From contig NZ_CP043626.1 in NCBI RefSeq assembly GCF_008807415.1, positions 186,001-250,000 on the forward strand: DNA of 64,000 bases, read 5' to 3'. Both the position numbers and the translations under genes were made by a program. Below, piece by piece: positions 7,740 to 15,875 of the stretch. The stretch comes from Pseudomonas denitrificans (nom. rej.). Lineage in GTDB: Bacteria > Pseudomonadota > Gammaproteobacteria > Pseudomonadales > Pseudomonadaceae. Below the pieces are notes generated by a model. That model searched no databases. It was not told where the DNA came from and saw nothing but the letters and a program-made list of their open reading frames with translations. Each line of letters begins with the position of its first letter. Within the stretch, counting starts at the first letter, position 1.

Positions 7740-8783
7740 TCAGCGGAAAGCCGGCACCACGTGCTGGATGAACAGCTCCAGCGACTTCTTCTTCTGCGCA
7801 TACGGCAGGCTGTTGTCGGCCCAGAAGCTGAACTCGTCCACGCCCAGTTCCTGATAGTGGCGGATGCGCGCGATGATTTCTTCCGGGGTACCGATCATGG
7901 TGTTCTTGCGGATGTTCTCCAGCTCGAACTCCGGGCGCTCCTTGAACTTCTCCTCGGGGCTGGGCGGCAGCAGGCCGTTGACCGGGGTCTGCTTGTTGCC
8001 GAACCAGGCGTCGAAGGTGCGGTAGAAGCGCGAGATGGCCTCGGCGCCGACCTTCCAGCCTTCCGGATCGTCGGCGGTGTGCACGTGGGTGTGGCGCAGC
8101 ACCATCAGTTGCGGGCGCGGCACATCCGGGTTGTTGGCCAGGGCAGCCTCGAACTTGTTCTTCAGGTCGACGACTTCCTCGTCGCCCTTCATCAGCGGTG
8201 TGACCATCACGTTGCAGCCGTTGGCCACCGCGAAGTTGTGCGAGTCCGGGTCGCGGGCAGCGATCCACATCGGCGGGGTCGGCTTCTGGATCGGGCGCGG
8301 CGAGGAGGTGGAGGTGGGGAACTTCCAGATCTCGCCTTCGTGGGCGACATCGCCCTGCCACAGCGCCTTCACCACCGGGACCATCTCGCGCAGGTACTTG
8401 CCGCCGTCGCCGGCCGGCATGCCGTTGGCCATGCGGTCGAACTCGTACTGGTAGGCGCCGCGCGCCAGGCCCACTTCCATGCGGCCGTTGCTGATCACGT
8501 CGAGCAGGGCGCATTCGCCCGCCACGCGGATGGGGTGCCAGAAGGGCGCGATGATGGTGCCGGCGCCCAGGCGGATGGTTTGGGTGCGCGCGGCGAGGTA
8601 GGCCAGCAGCGGCATCGGGCTCGGCGAGATGGTGTACTCCATGGAGTGGTGCTCGCCGATCCAGACGGTGGAGAAGCCACCGGCCTCGGCCATCAGCGTC
8701 AGCTCGGTGAGCTCTTCGAACAGCTGGCGGTGGCTGGGCTGGTCGTCGTAGCGCTCCATGTGCACGAACAGGGAAAACTTCAT
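7740..8783 (-). CDS. LLM-class (luciferase-like) FMN-dependent monooxygenase
   Basis: This 347-residue protein has the bacterial luciferase-like TIM-barrel pattern: SLFVHMERYDD at the N terminus, then FSTVWIGEHH, PLLAYLAARTQTIRLGAGTI, HPIRVAGECALLDVISNGR and, near the C terminus, IGTPEEIIARIRHYQELGVD. Such enzymes use FMNH2 from a separate flavin reductase and O2 to hydroxylate or cleave substrates (RutA, SsuD and pyridine monooxygenases belong to the same superfamily). I set the start at ATG 8783 after GAGGTAAGCGAT; the frame extends 55 codons upstream without a credible site. A TGGTATACCATAATAC operator lies 136 nt upstream, shared with a divergent chemoreceptor. Two flavin reductases in the same regulon probably supply FMNH2. 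It is too short and too different to be called RutA. The substrate is unknown. Confidence 0.85.
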   Translation of the reverse strand: MKFSLFVHMERYDDQPSHRQLFEELTELTLMAEAGGFSTVWIGEHHSMEYTISPSPMPLLAYLAARTQTIRLGAGTIIAPFWHPIRVAGECALLDVISNGRMEVGLARGAYQYEFDRMANGMPAGDGGKYLREMVPVVKALWQGDVAHEGEIWKFPTSTSSPRPIQKPTPPMWIAARDPDSHNFAVANGCNVMVTPLMKGDEEVVDLKNKFEAALANNPDVPRPQLMVLRHTHVHTADDPEGWKVGAEAISRFYRTFDAWFGNKQTPVNGLLPPSPEEKFKERPEFELENIRKNTMIGTPEEIIARIRHYQELGVDEFSFWADNSLPYAQKKKSLELFIQHVVPAFR

Positions 8784-8913
8784 ATCGCTTACCTCGAACC
8801 TTTCTTGTATCCGGCGCGGCAGCCGGCGGAGATGCGCAGGCACGCATCGCTGCTTTTCGGCGGTCAGGCGCGGCGGCGGGAGAGTGGCCGTTTTCCGCGC
8901 TAGGGAATCCGTT

Positions 8914-8935
8914 GCATATTGGTATACCATAATAC
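8914..8935. promoter_or_regulatory. Operator site 1 (monooxygenase / chemoreceptor)
   Basis: The core TGGTATACCATAATAC (8920-8935) sits between two divergent starts, 136 nt from the monooxygenase and 48 nt from the chemoreceptor. Read toward the monooxygenase, TTGCAG and TATACC lie 16 bp apart, a possible promoter overlapping the site. It is one of six related sites. Confidence 0.8.
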
Positions 8936-8983
8936 GGGATGTCTGCAAGGCGTTTCTGCCGCGAGCAGACCAAGGGAGTAGGG

Positions 8984-10930
8984 ATGAACCTCAAACAAAA
9001 ACTGATCCTCGCCTTTTCCGCCATTGCCAGCCTGCCGGTGATCCTCGTCGCCGTGCTGGTGATCCTCAACCTGCGCGGCGAGGCGCGGGAAAGCTTCATC
9101 GATGGCAGCAGCCGGGAGATCCGCCAGGTCGAGAACGCCATGCAGATATTCTTCGACGGCATCACCCAGAACGTCGAATACCTCGCCGGCCATCCCCAAC
9201 TGATGGCCATCGACAGCAGCCTCAAGCAGTACATCGGCGCCGACGCCGCACAGCACCCGACCGGGGAGCTGGACAAGCGCGTGTTCGACCTCTTCACCGG
9301 CCTGGCGCAGAGCCACCCGGACTACGCCTACGTCTCCCTGGGCACCCGCGAGGGCGGCTACAGCTTCTGGCCGGGCGACGCCAAGCTGGCCAACTACGAC
9401 CCGCGCACCCGCCCCTGGTACCAGGCAGCCATGGCCCAGCCGGGCAAGACCCTGCGCACCAAAGCCTACTACTGGGCCGCGGACAAGGTGGTGCTGGTAA
9501 GCAGCGTGCGGACCTTTGCCAACCAGTTCGGCCCGCAGGGCGGGGTGGTCAATATCGACGTCTCGCTCAAGCGCCTGACCGATATCGTCAAGGCTATCCG
9601 CCTGGGCGAATCCGGCTACCTGATGCTGATGGAAGGCGACGGCACCATCCTGGTCGACCCGCACAACCCGGAGAACAACTTCAAACAGCTGGGCGAGCTG
9701 GGCGGCGATTTCCAGCGCCTGGCCAGTGCGCAGAAAGGGCTGGTGGAAGTGACTATCGGCGGCGAGCCCTACCTCGCCAACGTCTGGCCGTCCGAGACCC
9801 TGGGCTGGCGCTTCGTCGGGCTGATCAAGGAAAGCGAGGTGATGAGCAAGGCGACACGCCTGACCTGGGGCATCGCCCTGGTGGCGGTGATCATCGCGCT
9901 GGTGTTCGCCGGCCTCGGCTCGCTGTTCGCCGGGCTGGTGGTGCGCCCGGTGCGCGCGGTGGCAGCAGGCCTGGAAGGCATCGCCCAGGGCGACGGTGAT
10001 CTCACGGGCCGTCTTGCCGTGCGTGGCCGCGACGAGACGGCGCAACTGGCCGGCTGGTTCAACCAGTTCCTCGATGCGATCCGCCGGTTGGTGCAGAGCA
10101 TCGGCACCGCCGCCGGCAGCATCCACCAGAGCTCGGGCAGCAGCCGCGAAACCTCCCAGGCGCTGGCCGATACCGCCGCGCGTCAGCGTGAGGCGGTGGA
10201 CATGGTCTCCACCGCATTCAACGAGATGGTGATGACCGCCAACGAGGTCGCGCGCTCCTGCAGCCAGGCGGCGGAATCCGCCGACAGTGGCCAGCGCCAG
10301 GCCCACGACGGCCAGCAGCAGATCGACGAGGCGGTGGAAAGCGTCGGTCGCCTGAGCGAGGAGATCGCCCACTCGGCCGACGCCATGCGCCAGTTGGAGC
10401 AGGACAGCAACGACATCCAGTCGATCCTCGGCACCATCCGCTCCATCGCTGAGCAGACCAACCTGCTGGCACTCAACGCGGCCATCGAGGCGGCGCGGGC
10501 GGGCGACCAGGGCCGGGGTTTTGCCGTGGTGGCCGACGAGGTGCGCGCGCTGGCACGGCGCACGGCGGAATCCACCGGGGAGATCGACAACCTGCTCGGC
10601 ACCCTGGCCCGCCGCACCCATGACACCGGGCGACAGATGCAGTCGAGCCTGGAGGCGTCGCAGCGCACTGTCGGTTCGATCCGCGAGGCGCGCGCGTGCT
10701 TCGGGGCGATCCGCGAATCGGTGGACGTGATCCGCGACATGAACGCCCAGATCGCCACCGCCGCCGAGGAGCAGCACCAGGTGGCAGAGGAGATCAACCG
10801 GCACATCAGCCAGATCCACCGTGACGCCCAGGAAGTCGCTAGCCTGGCGGACGCCACGCGGGGCGATGCGCAGACCCTGAGCGGGCTGTCGGACGAGCTG
10901 AACCGCCTGGTGTCGCGGTTCAGGACTTGA
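8984..10930 (+). CDS. Methyl-accepting chemotaxis protein with dCache sensor
   Basis: This is a 648-residue chemoreceptor. Start ATG 8984 (MNLKQKLIL) follows AAGGGAG. Membrane segment 1 is near residues 8-28, the periplasmic double-Cache domain spans about 30-275, membrane segment 2 about 290-312, then HAMP and the cytoplasmic signalling hairpin with a well-conserved tip ([20 protein letters not shown]). The sensor has YDPRTRPWY (Tyr138, Arg143, Trp145, Tyr146), further Tyr near 162 and Asp192 in NIDVS. This matches the Y-x4-R-x-W-Y...Y...D pattern known for dCache domains that bind amino acids or related amines through their amino group. It is divergent from the monooxygenase with a shared operator, so I infer that it senses the pathway's substrate. 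There is no C-terminal CheR-docking pentapeptide. Confidence 0.92.
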   Translation: MNLKQKLILAFSAIASLPVILVAVLVILNLRGEARESFIDGSSREIRQVENAMQIFFDGITQNVEYLAGHPQLMAIDSSLKQYIGADAAQHPTGELDKRVFDLFTGLAQSHPDYAYVSLGTREGGYSFWPGDAKLANYDPRTRPWYQAAMAQPGKTLRTKAYYWAADKVVLVSSVRTFANQFGPQGGVVNIDVSLKRLTDIVKAIRLGESGYLMLMEGDGTILVDPHNPENNFKQLGELGGDFQRLASAQKGLVEVTIGGEPYLANVWPSETLGWRFVGLIKESEVMSKATRLTWGIALVAVIIALVFAGLGSLFAGLVVRPVRAVAAGLEGIAQGDGDLTGRLAVRGRDETAQLAGWFNQFLDAIRRLVQSIGTAAGSIHQSSGSSRETSQALADTAARQREAVDMVSTAFNEMVMTANEVARSCSQAAESADSGQRQAHDGQQQIDEAVESVGRLSEEIAHSADAMRQLEQDSNDIQSILGTIRSIAEQTNLLALNAAIEAARAGDQGRGFAVVADEVRALARRTAESTGEIDNLLGTLARRTHDTGRQMQSSLEASQRTVGSIREARACFGAIRESVDVIRDMNAQIATAAEEQHQVAEEINRHISQIHRDAQEVASLADATRGDAQTLSGLSDELNRLVSRFRT

Positions 10931-10935
10931 TGCAA

Positions 10936-10967
10936 AAAGGGGCTCGCGAAGGCGGGCCCTTTTCTTT
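10936..10967 (+). terminator. Terminator of the dCache chemoreceptor gene
   Basis: An imperfect AAGGGGCTCGC / GCGGGCCCTT stem with a GAAG loop is followed by TTCTTT. Confidence 0.6.
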
Positions 10968-10989
10968 GGGGGCTGAGAAAGAGGCTTTC

Positions 10990-11037
10990 TGTAGGAGCGG
11001 GCCATGCCCGCGATCGCGCGCATGGCGCGCTCCTACA
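10990..11037. repeat. REP-like palindrome (family C)
   Basis: This 48-bp element, TGTAGGAGCGGGCC...GCGCGCTCCTACA, differs from 2467-2514 by very few bases. Shorter or degenerate relatives are near 1041, 14000, 19935, 21831, 26124, 40415 and 45866. Confidence 0.75.
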
Positions 11038-11051
11038 GTCCGCGCGCCGGG

Positions 11052-11221
11052 TCGATGGGTATAGCTGCGCTCCATGCCATCCTACGGACGTGCCTCATGG
11101 CAATCGTAGGGCGCATAACGCGCCAGCGTTATCCGCCGACGCAACGGCGGATAACCTGTTCCAGGTTATTCGCCCTACGGTCCTGATCGATGGGTATCGC
11201 TGCGCTCCACGCCATCCTACG
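11052..11221. repeat. Family A palindrome (11105-11179) flanked by two family B half-repeats
   Basis: Half copies of family B at 11052-11087 and 11187-11221 are direct repeats (GATGGGTAT(A/C)GCTGCGCTCC...CATCCTACG). Between them lies family A copy 3. The stretch 10968-11285 has no gene and is filled by these repeats and the REP element at 10990. Confidence 0.7.
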
Positions 11222-11285
11222 TTTACGTCTCATGGTGGCTCCGCCGCTGGCGGAGTTGGAGCGCATCAGGACCAATCAGCGGGCC

Positions 11286-11322
11286 AAAGAAAAGCCCCTT
11301 CTCACTCCCGCAAGAAGGGGCC
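11286..11322 (-). terminator. Terminator of flavin reductase A
   Basis: On the minus strand, GCCCCTTCT and AGAAGGGGC (11294-11302, 11313-11321) form a stem that is followed by TTTTCTTT. Confidence 0.75.
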
Positions 11323-11349
11323 TGCGCCGGACGGCGAAAGATCAGGCGG

Positions 11350-11835
11350 TCAGGCGAAAGCCTGCAGCGCGCCCATCTTTCCGCGGCAGTAAATCATCGG
11401 GGTGATCTGCTGGTCCGGCACGATCAGGTTCTTTACCGCGCCGACCAGGATGGCGTGGTCACCGCCTTCGTATTCGCGCCACAGCTCGCATTCGATGATG
11501 GCGGTGGCATTTTCCAGCAGCGGGTTGCCGCGTTCGCTCAGGGTCCATTCGATGCCCTGGGTCTTGTCCTTGCCCTTGCTGGCGAAGGCGTAGGCCTCGC
11601 CTTTCTGGTCGGCGGAGAGCAGGTGGATGGCGAAGTGCTTGCGGCGGATCAGCACCGGGTAGGAGTCGGAGCTGTAGTTGGGGCAGAACAGCACCAGCGC
11701 CGGGTCCATGGACAGGGAGCTGAAGGCACTCGCGGTGAGGCCGACCACCTGGCCATCGTCGTCCATCGTGGTGATGACGGTGACGCCGGACGGGAAGGAG
11801 CCCATGACTTGTTTGTAGGCAGCGTGGTCGATCAT
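11350..11835 (-). CDS. Flavin reductase family protein (copy A)
   Basis: This 161-residue protein belongs to the flavin reductase-like, FMN-binding split-barrel family (HpaC/RutF type), which reduces free FMN or FAD with NAD(P)H for a partner monooxygenase. Family marks are QVMGSFPSGVTVITT near the start, GLTASAFSSLSMDPALVLFC and FAIHLLSADQ, with GDHAILVGAVKNL toward the end. The start is ATG 11835, 51 nt downstream of the TGGTATACCGTAATAC operator; the upstream frame extension crosses that operator and is not coding. A close paralogue, copy B (21959-22447), shares roughly three quarters of its residues. It is divergent from the NCS1 permease. I infer that it feeds reduced flavin to the luciferase-like monooxygenase. 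Confidence 0.88.
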   Translation of the reverse strand: MIDHAAYKQVMGSFPSGVTVITTMDDDGQVVGLTASAFSSLSMDPALVLFCPNYSSDSYPVLIRRKHFAIHLLSADQKGEAYAFASKGKDKTQGIEWTLSERGNPLLENATAIIECELWREYEGGDHAILVGAVKNLIVPDQQITPMIYCRGKMGALQAFA

Positions 11836-11880
11836 TGCGAGTACCTGTCTTGTGAGCCGGCCATCGGGAGTGGTCGTTTC

Positions 11881-11902
11881 GTCTGATGGTATACCGTAAT
11901 AC
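11881..11902. promoter_or_regulatory. Operator site 2 (flavin reductase A)
   Basis: The core TGGTATACCGTAATAC (11887-11902) lies 51 nt upstream of flavin reductase A. The extended palindrome fits GTATnATGGTATACCATnATAC with two mismatches. Confidence 0.8.
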
Positions 11903-12055
11903 TTCGAAAGCAAGCCCTTTCTTTTCCCGATGGATGGACGGTGAAAGGCCGACTGTCGGCTGGAGGCTACGGAATACGGGGCTTTCGCCGATAGGGTGAG
12001 TGTCCGCCAGACACCCCGCTGGCTACCATTCGACCAACGGTTACTCAGAAATATC

Positions 12056-12083
12056 TTGCCTGGTATTTGGAATACCATAATAT
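12056..12083 (+). promoter_or_regulatory. Operator site 3 and promoter of the NCS1 permease
   Basis: The variant core TGGAATACCATAATAT (12068-12083) lies 86 nt upstream of the permease start. TTGCCT (12056-12061) and TAATAT (12078-12083) are 16 bp apart and could be the -35 and -10, so the operator would occupy the spacer and -10. The ABC importer promoter has the same arrangement. Confidence 0.7.
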
Positions 12084-12169
12084 TGCCGGCGTCACCGCAG
12101 CGCCGTTTCTGCCCGATTCAGGGCGCCGGATGACCTGACCTTACAAAGACAATAAGCAAGGCAAAAACG

Positions 12170-13566
12170 ATGTCCGATACTCCGCTGATCGAGAACCATA
12201 CCGTCGATTACGTGCCGCCGGCCGAGCGTCATGGGCGCTCCCGTGACCTGTTCACGCTGTGGTTCAGCACCAACATCGCACCGCTGCCGGTGGTCACCGG
12301 CGCGATGGCGGTGCAGGTGTTCCATCTCGACCTGCTCTGGGGGCTGATCGCCATTGTCCTGGGGCACATGTTCGGCGGCGTGTTCCTCGCCCTGGCGTCG
12401 GCGCAGGGCCCGCAGATGGGCATCCCGCAGATGGTCCAGAGCCGGGGCCAGTTCGGCCGTTACGGCGCCTTGCTGATCGTGTTCTTCACCGCACTGATCT
12501 ACGTCGGCTTCTTCATTTCCAACATCGTCCTGGCGGGCAAATCAATCCAGGGCCTGGTTCCGGCGACCCCGACGCCCGTGGCGATCATCCTCGGCGCACT
12601 CAGTGCCACCGCCATCGGCGTGATCGGCTATCGCTTCATCCACACCTCAACCGTATCGGCACCTGGGTGATGGGTGGCGCGCTGCTGCTGGGCTTCGTCA
12701 TCATGCTCGGCGGCGACCTGCCGGCGAACTTCCTCTCCCGCGGCGCCTTCAACCTGTCCGGCTTCCTGGCCACCCTGTGCCTGGGCATCATCTGGCAGAT
12801 CAGCTTCGCGCCCTACACCTCGGACTACTCGCGCTACCTGCCGGCCAGCGTCGGCATCGGCAAGCCGTTCCTGGCGACCTTCGCCGGCGCGGTGGCGGGC
12901 ACCAGCCTGTCGTTCAGCTTCGGCGCCGTCGCCGTGCTGGCGACCCCGGAGGGCACCGACGCGATGGTCGCGGTCAAGCAGGCCACCGGCATGTTCGGCC
13001 CGGTGCTGATGCTGCTGTTCCTGCTCAACATCATCAGCCACAACGCGCTGAATCTTTACGGCGCGGTGCTCTCCATCGTCACCTCGATCCAGACCTTCGC
13101 CGGCAGCTGGACGCCCAGCGTGCGGGTGCGCGTGGTGCTGTCTTCGGTGGTGCTGGCGGGCAGTTGCCTGATGGCGCTGGGCGCCTCGGCCAACTTCATC
13201 TCGCAGTTCATCGGCCTGATTCTGGCGATGCTGATCGTGCTGGTGCCCTGGGCCTCGATCAACCTGATCGACTTCTACCTGATCAAGCGTGGCCGCTACG
13301 ACATCAACTCGATCTTCCGCCGCGACGGTGGCGTGTACGGGCGCTTCAACCCGCACGCGATCATTGCCTACTTCATCGGCATCATCGTGCAGCTGCCGTT
13401 CGCCAATACCTCGCTGTTCGTCGGCCCGTACGCCAACTACATCGACGGGGTGGACCTGTCGTGGCTGGTCGGCCTGCTGGTGACCGTCCCGCTGTACTAC
13501 TGCCTGGCCACCCGCGGCCAGGCCCGCGAAGTCGGCCAGCCGGTGGCGCTGGGGATCGCGGAATAA
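12170..13566 (+). pseudogene. NCS1-family nucleobase/cation symporter, interrupted by a -1 frameshift
   Basis: The two frames together make a typical NCS1 permease (CodB/PurP/allantoin/thiamine type) of about 465 residues and 12 helices. Frame 1 (12170-12670) reads from MSDTPLIENHTVDYVPPAER through GAMAVQVFHLDLLWGL and GIPQMVQSRGQFGRYG to GYRFIHT. Frame 2 continues with LNRIGTWVMGGALLLG, FAPYTSDYSRYLP and PWASINLIDFYLIKRGRYD. One base is missing near 12645; adding a C in CACACCTC restores the reading. NCS1 carriers import nucleobases and related N-heterocycles with H+ or Na+, which hints at the cluster's substrate. If the break is real, the ABC system would be the only intact importer. Operator site 3 lies upstream. 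Confidence 0.85.
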
Positions 13567-13710
13567 GGTTTCGACCTGGGTTTTACACTCTCTGCCCTGC
13601 CGGGTTTCGGTGGGGCTTTTTTTTTGCCTGTGCGGTATAGCGCCTGATCCGCTATCGACTGCCTGGGCGTTGGTATTTCTGCGCCGCGTCGGAGTGCGCG
13701 CTGAGCCTGT

Positions 13711-13914
13711 AGTTTCGCCCCCTCGGGCGACCTACTTTGGCAAACGCCCCAAAGTAGGCAAAGGTCTTGCCCCGGACATCCGGTTTTTCGCTTAGGCGAA
13801 AAATTCCCTCGTTGAAGCGGAGTTTCAGGGGCACGCTGCGAAGGGCCGTCCCTGGCCCATCGCAGCTCTCGCGACATCCATGTCGCTCAACCCCTGAAAC
13901 TCCGCTTCAACGAG
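13711..13914. repeat. Structured non-coding element with serial hairpins and a 24-bp inverted repeat
   Basis: Several palindromes follow one another: CCTACTTTGG / CCAAAGTAGG (13731-13758), TTTTTCGC-TTAG-GCGAAAAA (13784-13803), GGGCC / GGCCC (13843-13858), and a perfect 24-bp inverted repeat (13808-13831 with 13891-13914). No ORF here looks coding. I recall similar DNA from other Pseudomonas genomes as an intergenic repeat, but its role is unknown to me. The rest of 13567-14062 holds a short AGAGCC tandem and a degenerate REP. Confidence 0.7.
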
Positions 13915-14062
13915 GCCTCCTGAACGGGGCAGTCGGCGCGTGTGGATACTTCTCTGGAAGCCTCATTAAAGCCAGAGCCAGAGCCAGAGCGGTACTGAGC
14001 GGGCCATGCCCGCGATCCGTCGGCAGGGCCGACGGCAATCCCGCTCGCCCATGGCTGGGGCC

Positions 14063-14356
14063 TTACCCCTCGAACCCCTCGACGATGACGATATCCGCCT
14101 TCGCCACGCCCTGCCGGTGCGCGCAGGCTTCCTGGTATTCCGCCGAGCGGTAGCAGGCCACCGCCTGCTCATAGGAATCGAACTCGATCACCACGCTACG
14201 CTGAGGAGTAGGGCGCCCCTCGAGGGCCTCTGAACGGCCGCCACGGGCGAGGAACTTGCCGCCGTACCTGGCGAAGGCCGCCGGGGCGCGGCGGGTGTAT
14301 TCGCTGTATTGCTCCGGGTCGGTGATATCGACGTGAGCGATCCAGTAAGCCTTCAT
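14063..14356 (-). CDS. DUF1330 family protein
   Basis: The protein has 97 residues with the DUF1330 pattern: MKAYWIAHVDITDPEQYSEY at the start, GGKFLARGG in the middle, then SVVIEFDSYEQAVACYRSAE and YQEA. DUF1330 proteins are small ferredoxin-like dimeric alpha-beta barrels of the NIPSNAP/ABM type; some relatives act as small monooxygenases or isomerases, but the family has no settled activity. I placed the start at ATG 14356, with AGAGGTG just upstream; a GTG two codons earlier is possible. It is divergent from ribBX and shares operator site 4, 36 nt from each start, so it belongs to the regulon and probably acts on a pathway intermediate. Confidence 0.85.
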   Translation of the reverse strand: MKAYWIAHVDITDPEQYSEYTRRAPAAFARYGGKFLARGGRSEALEGRPTPQRSVVIEFDSYEQAVACYRSAEYQEACAHRQGVAKADIVIVEGFEG

Positions 14357-14392
14357 GTTCACCTCTGCTTGCTGCTGTTTCGGATAAGAAAT

Positions 14393-14414
14393 GTATTATG
14401 GTATACCAGATTTT
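14393..14414. promoter_or_regulatory. Operator site 4 (DUF1330 / ribBX)
   Basis: The core reads GTATTATGGTATACCA on the plus strand (14393-14408), the exact reverse complement of TGGTATACCATAATAC. It is midway between the DUF1330 and ribBX start codons. Confidence 0.82.
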
Positions 14415-14444
14415 TTCATCCACGATCCAGCCGAGTACCGCACC

Positions 14445-15554
14445 ATGCCGTTCGACCGCATCGAAGACATCATCGAAGACTACCGCCAGGGCAAGATGGT
14501 GCTCCTGGTCGACGACGAAGACCGTGAAAACGAGGGCGACCTGCTGCTCGCTGCCGAGCGCTGCACGCCCGAGGCGATCAACTTCATGGCCCGTGAGGCG
14601 CGTGGGCTGATCTGCCTGACGCTGACCGACGAGCACTGCGCCCGCCTGGGCCTGGAGCAGATGGTGCCGGCCAACGGCAGCGCCTATTCCACCGCCTTCA
14701 CCGTGTCCATCGAGGCGGCCACCGGCGTTTCCACCGGCATCTCCGCCGCCGACCGCTCGCACACCGTGATCACCGCCGTGCAGCCGGGCGCCCGCGCCGA
14801 GGACCTGGTGCAGCCCGGCCACATCTTCCCCCTGCGCGCCCGCGAAGGCGGCGTGCTGACCCGCGCCGGCCACACCGAGGCGGGCTGTGACCTGGCGCGC
14901 CTGGCGGGGCTGACCCCGGCCTCGGTGATCGTCGAAGTCATGAACGACGATGGCAGCATGGCCCGGCGACCGGACCTGGAAGCCTTCGCCAAGCGCCACG
15001 GCATCCGCATCGGCACCATTGCCGACCTGATCCACTATCGCCTGAGCAACGAGCACACCGTCGCGCGCATCGGCGAGAGCGAGTTGCCCACCGTGCACGG
15101 CACCTTCCGCCTGGTCACCTACGAGGACCGCATCGAAGGCGGCGTGCACATGGCCATGGTGATGGGCGACATCAAGCGCGACGAGCCAACCCTGGTGCGC
15201 GTGCACGTGATCGACCCGCTGCGCGACCTGGTCGGCGCCGAGTACACCGGGCCGAAGAACTGGACCCTCTGGGCCGCCCTGCAGAAGGTCGCCGAGGTCG
15301 GTCACGGCGTGGTCGTGGTGCTGGCCAACAACGAATCCTCCCAGGCGCTATTGGCTCGCGTGCCGCAGCTCACCCAGGCGCCGCGGCAGTTCACCCGCTC
15401 GCAGTCGCGCATCTATTCCGAGGTCGGCACTGGCGCGCAGATCCTGCAGGACATCGGCGTCGGCAAGATCCGCCACCTGGGTGCGCCGCTGAAGTACGCC
15501 GGGCTCACCGGCTACGACCTGGAAGTGGTGGAGACGCTGCCTTTCGAAGGCTGA
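14445..15554 (+). CDS. ribBX: 3,4-dihydroxy-2-butanone-4-phosphate synthase with degenerate GTP cyclohydrolase II domain (RibBX type)
   Basis: The product has 369 residues. The N-terminal DHBP synthase domain is intact: [16 protein letters not shown] near residue 25, [20 protein letters not shown] near 130, and [14 protein letters not shown]. It converts ribulose 5-phosphate to the four-carbon precursor of riboflavin. The C-terminal domain follows the GTP cyclohydrolase II fold but lacks the zinc-binding cysteines and the SECLTGD-type motif; the matching region reads [20 protein letters not shown]. This is the RibBX arrangement common in Proteobacteria, where the second domain has lost GCHII activity. 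Its position behind operator site 4 and outside any rib operon suggests an extra copy that raises flavin supply when the FMN-dependent pathway is induced. Confidence 0.92.
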   Translation: MPFDRIEDIIEDYRQGKMVLLVDDEDRENEGDLLLAAERCTPEAINFMAREARGLICLTLTDEHCARLGLEQMVPANGSAYSTAFTVSIEAATGVSTGISAADRSHTVITAVQPGARAEDLVQPGHIFPLRAREGGVLTRAGHTEAGCDLARLAGLTPASVIVEVMNDDGSMARRPDLEAFAKRHGIRIGTIADLIHYRLSNEHTVARIGESELPTVHGTFRLVTYEDRIEGGVHMAMVMGDIKRDEPTLVRVHVIDPLRDLVGAEYTGPKNWTLWAALQKVAEVGHGVVVVLANNESSQALLARVPQLTQAPRQFTRSQSRIYSEVGTGAQILQDIGVGKIRHLGAPLKYAGLTGYDLEVVETLPFEG

Positions 15555-15570
15555 TCCGTTCGTCCGCTCG

Positions 15571-15605
15571 CCGTGCTGGCTTTTCGCCAGGAAAATTCAG
15601 CACGG
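15571..15605 (+). terminator. Hairpin downstream of ribBX
   Basis: CCGTGCTG (15571-15578) pairs with CAGCACGG (15598-15605), 17 nt after the stop. There is no strong T-run, so it is only a weak terminator candidate. Confidence 0.45.
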
Positions 15606-15711
15606 TGAGGGTGAAAAAAGATTTCCTTTTCAATCAACCACCTGCGCAACACGAGGAACGACGGGGTGTACACCAAGCTTCGCTGCCACGATGGCCGGTG
15701 TCGCCGGGGAC

Positions 15712-15739
15712 TTGCGGAAAGTTTGGAATACCATAATAT
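15712..15739 (+). promoter_or_regulatory. Operator site 5 and promoter of the ABC importer
   Basis: The core TGGAATACCATAATAT (15724-15739) is identical to site 3. TTGCGG (15712-15717) and TAATAT (15734-15739) are 16 bp apart as candidate -35 and -10. The site is 136 nt upstream of the binding-protein gene. Nothing else is evident in 15606-15875. Confidence 0.75.
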
Positions 15740-15875
15740 GACATTCCGTAGGCCTTACAATTTCTGCCAGTCAGCGTGCCACTCCATCGCAACCTGACGA
15801 CGCTACGGCCACCTGCTCCAGACAGGCGTTCCACGAAGACCGCCGTGAACAATCACAACAATGAGGGCAAGCAAG

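Noticed and set aside
7740..8783. Assignment of the LLM protein as RutA or SsuD
   Set aside because: No RutB or RutC-type neighbours and no sulfonate importer are present, and I could not see sequence features that single out either enzyme.
13767..14153. Plus-strand ORF across the hairpin array near 13.8 kb
   Set aside because: The translation follows the inverted repeat and REP sequence and has no plausible ribosome site; repeat-derived frames of this kind are common false genes.
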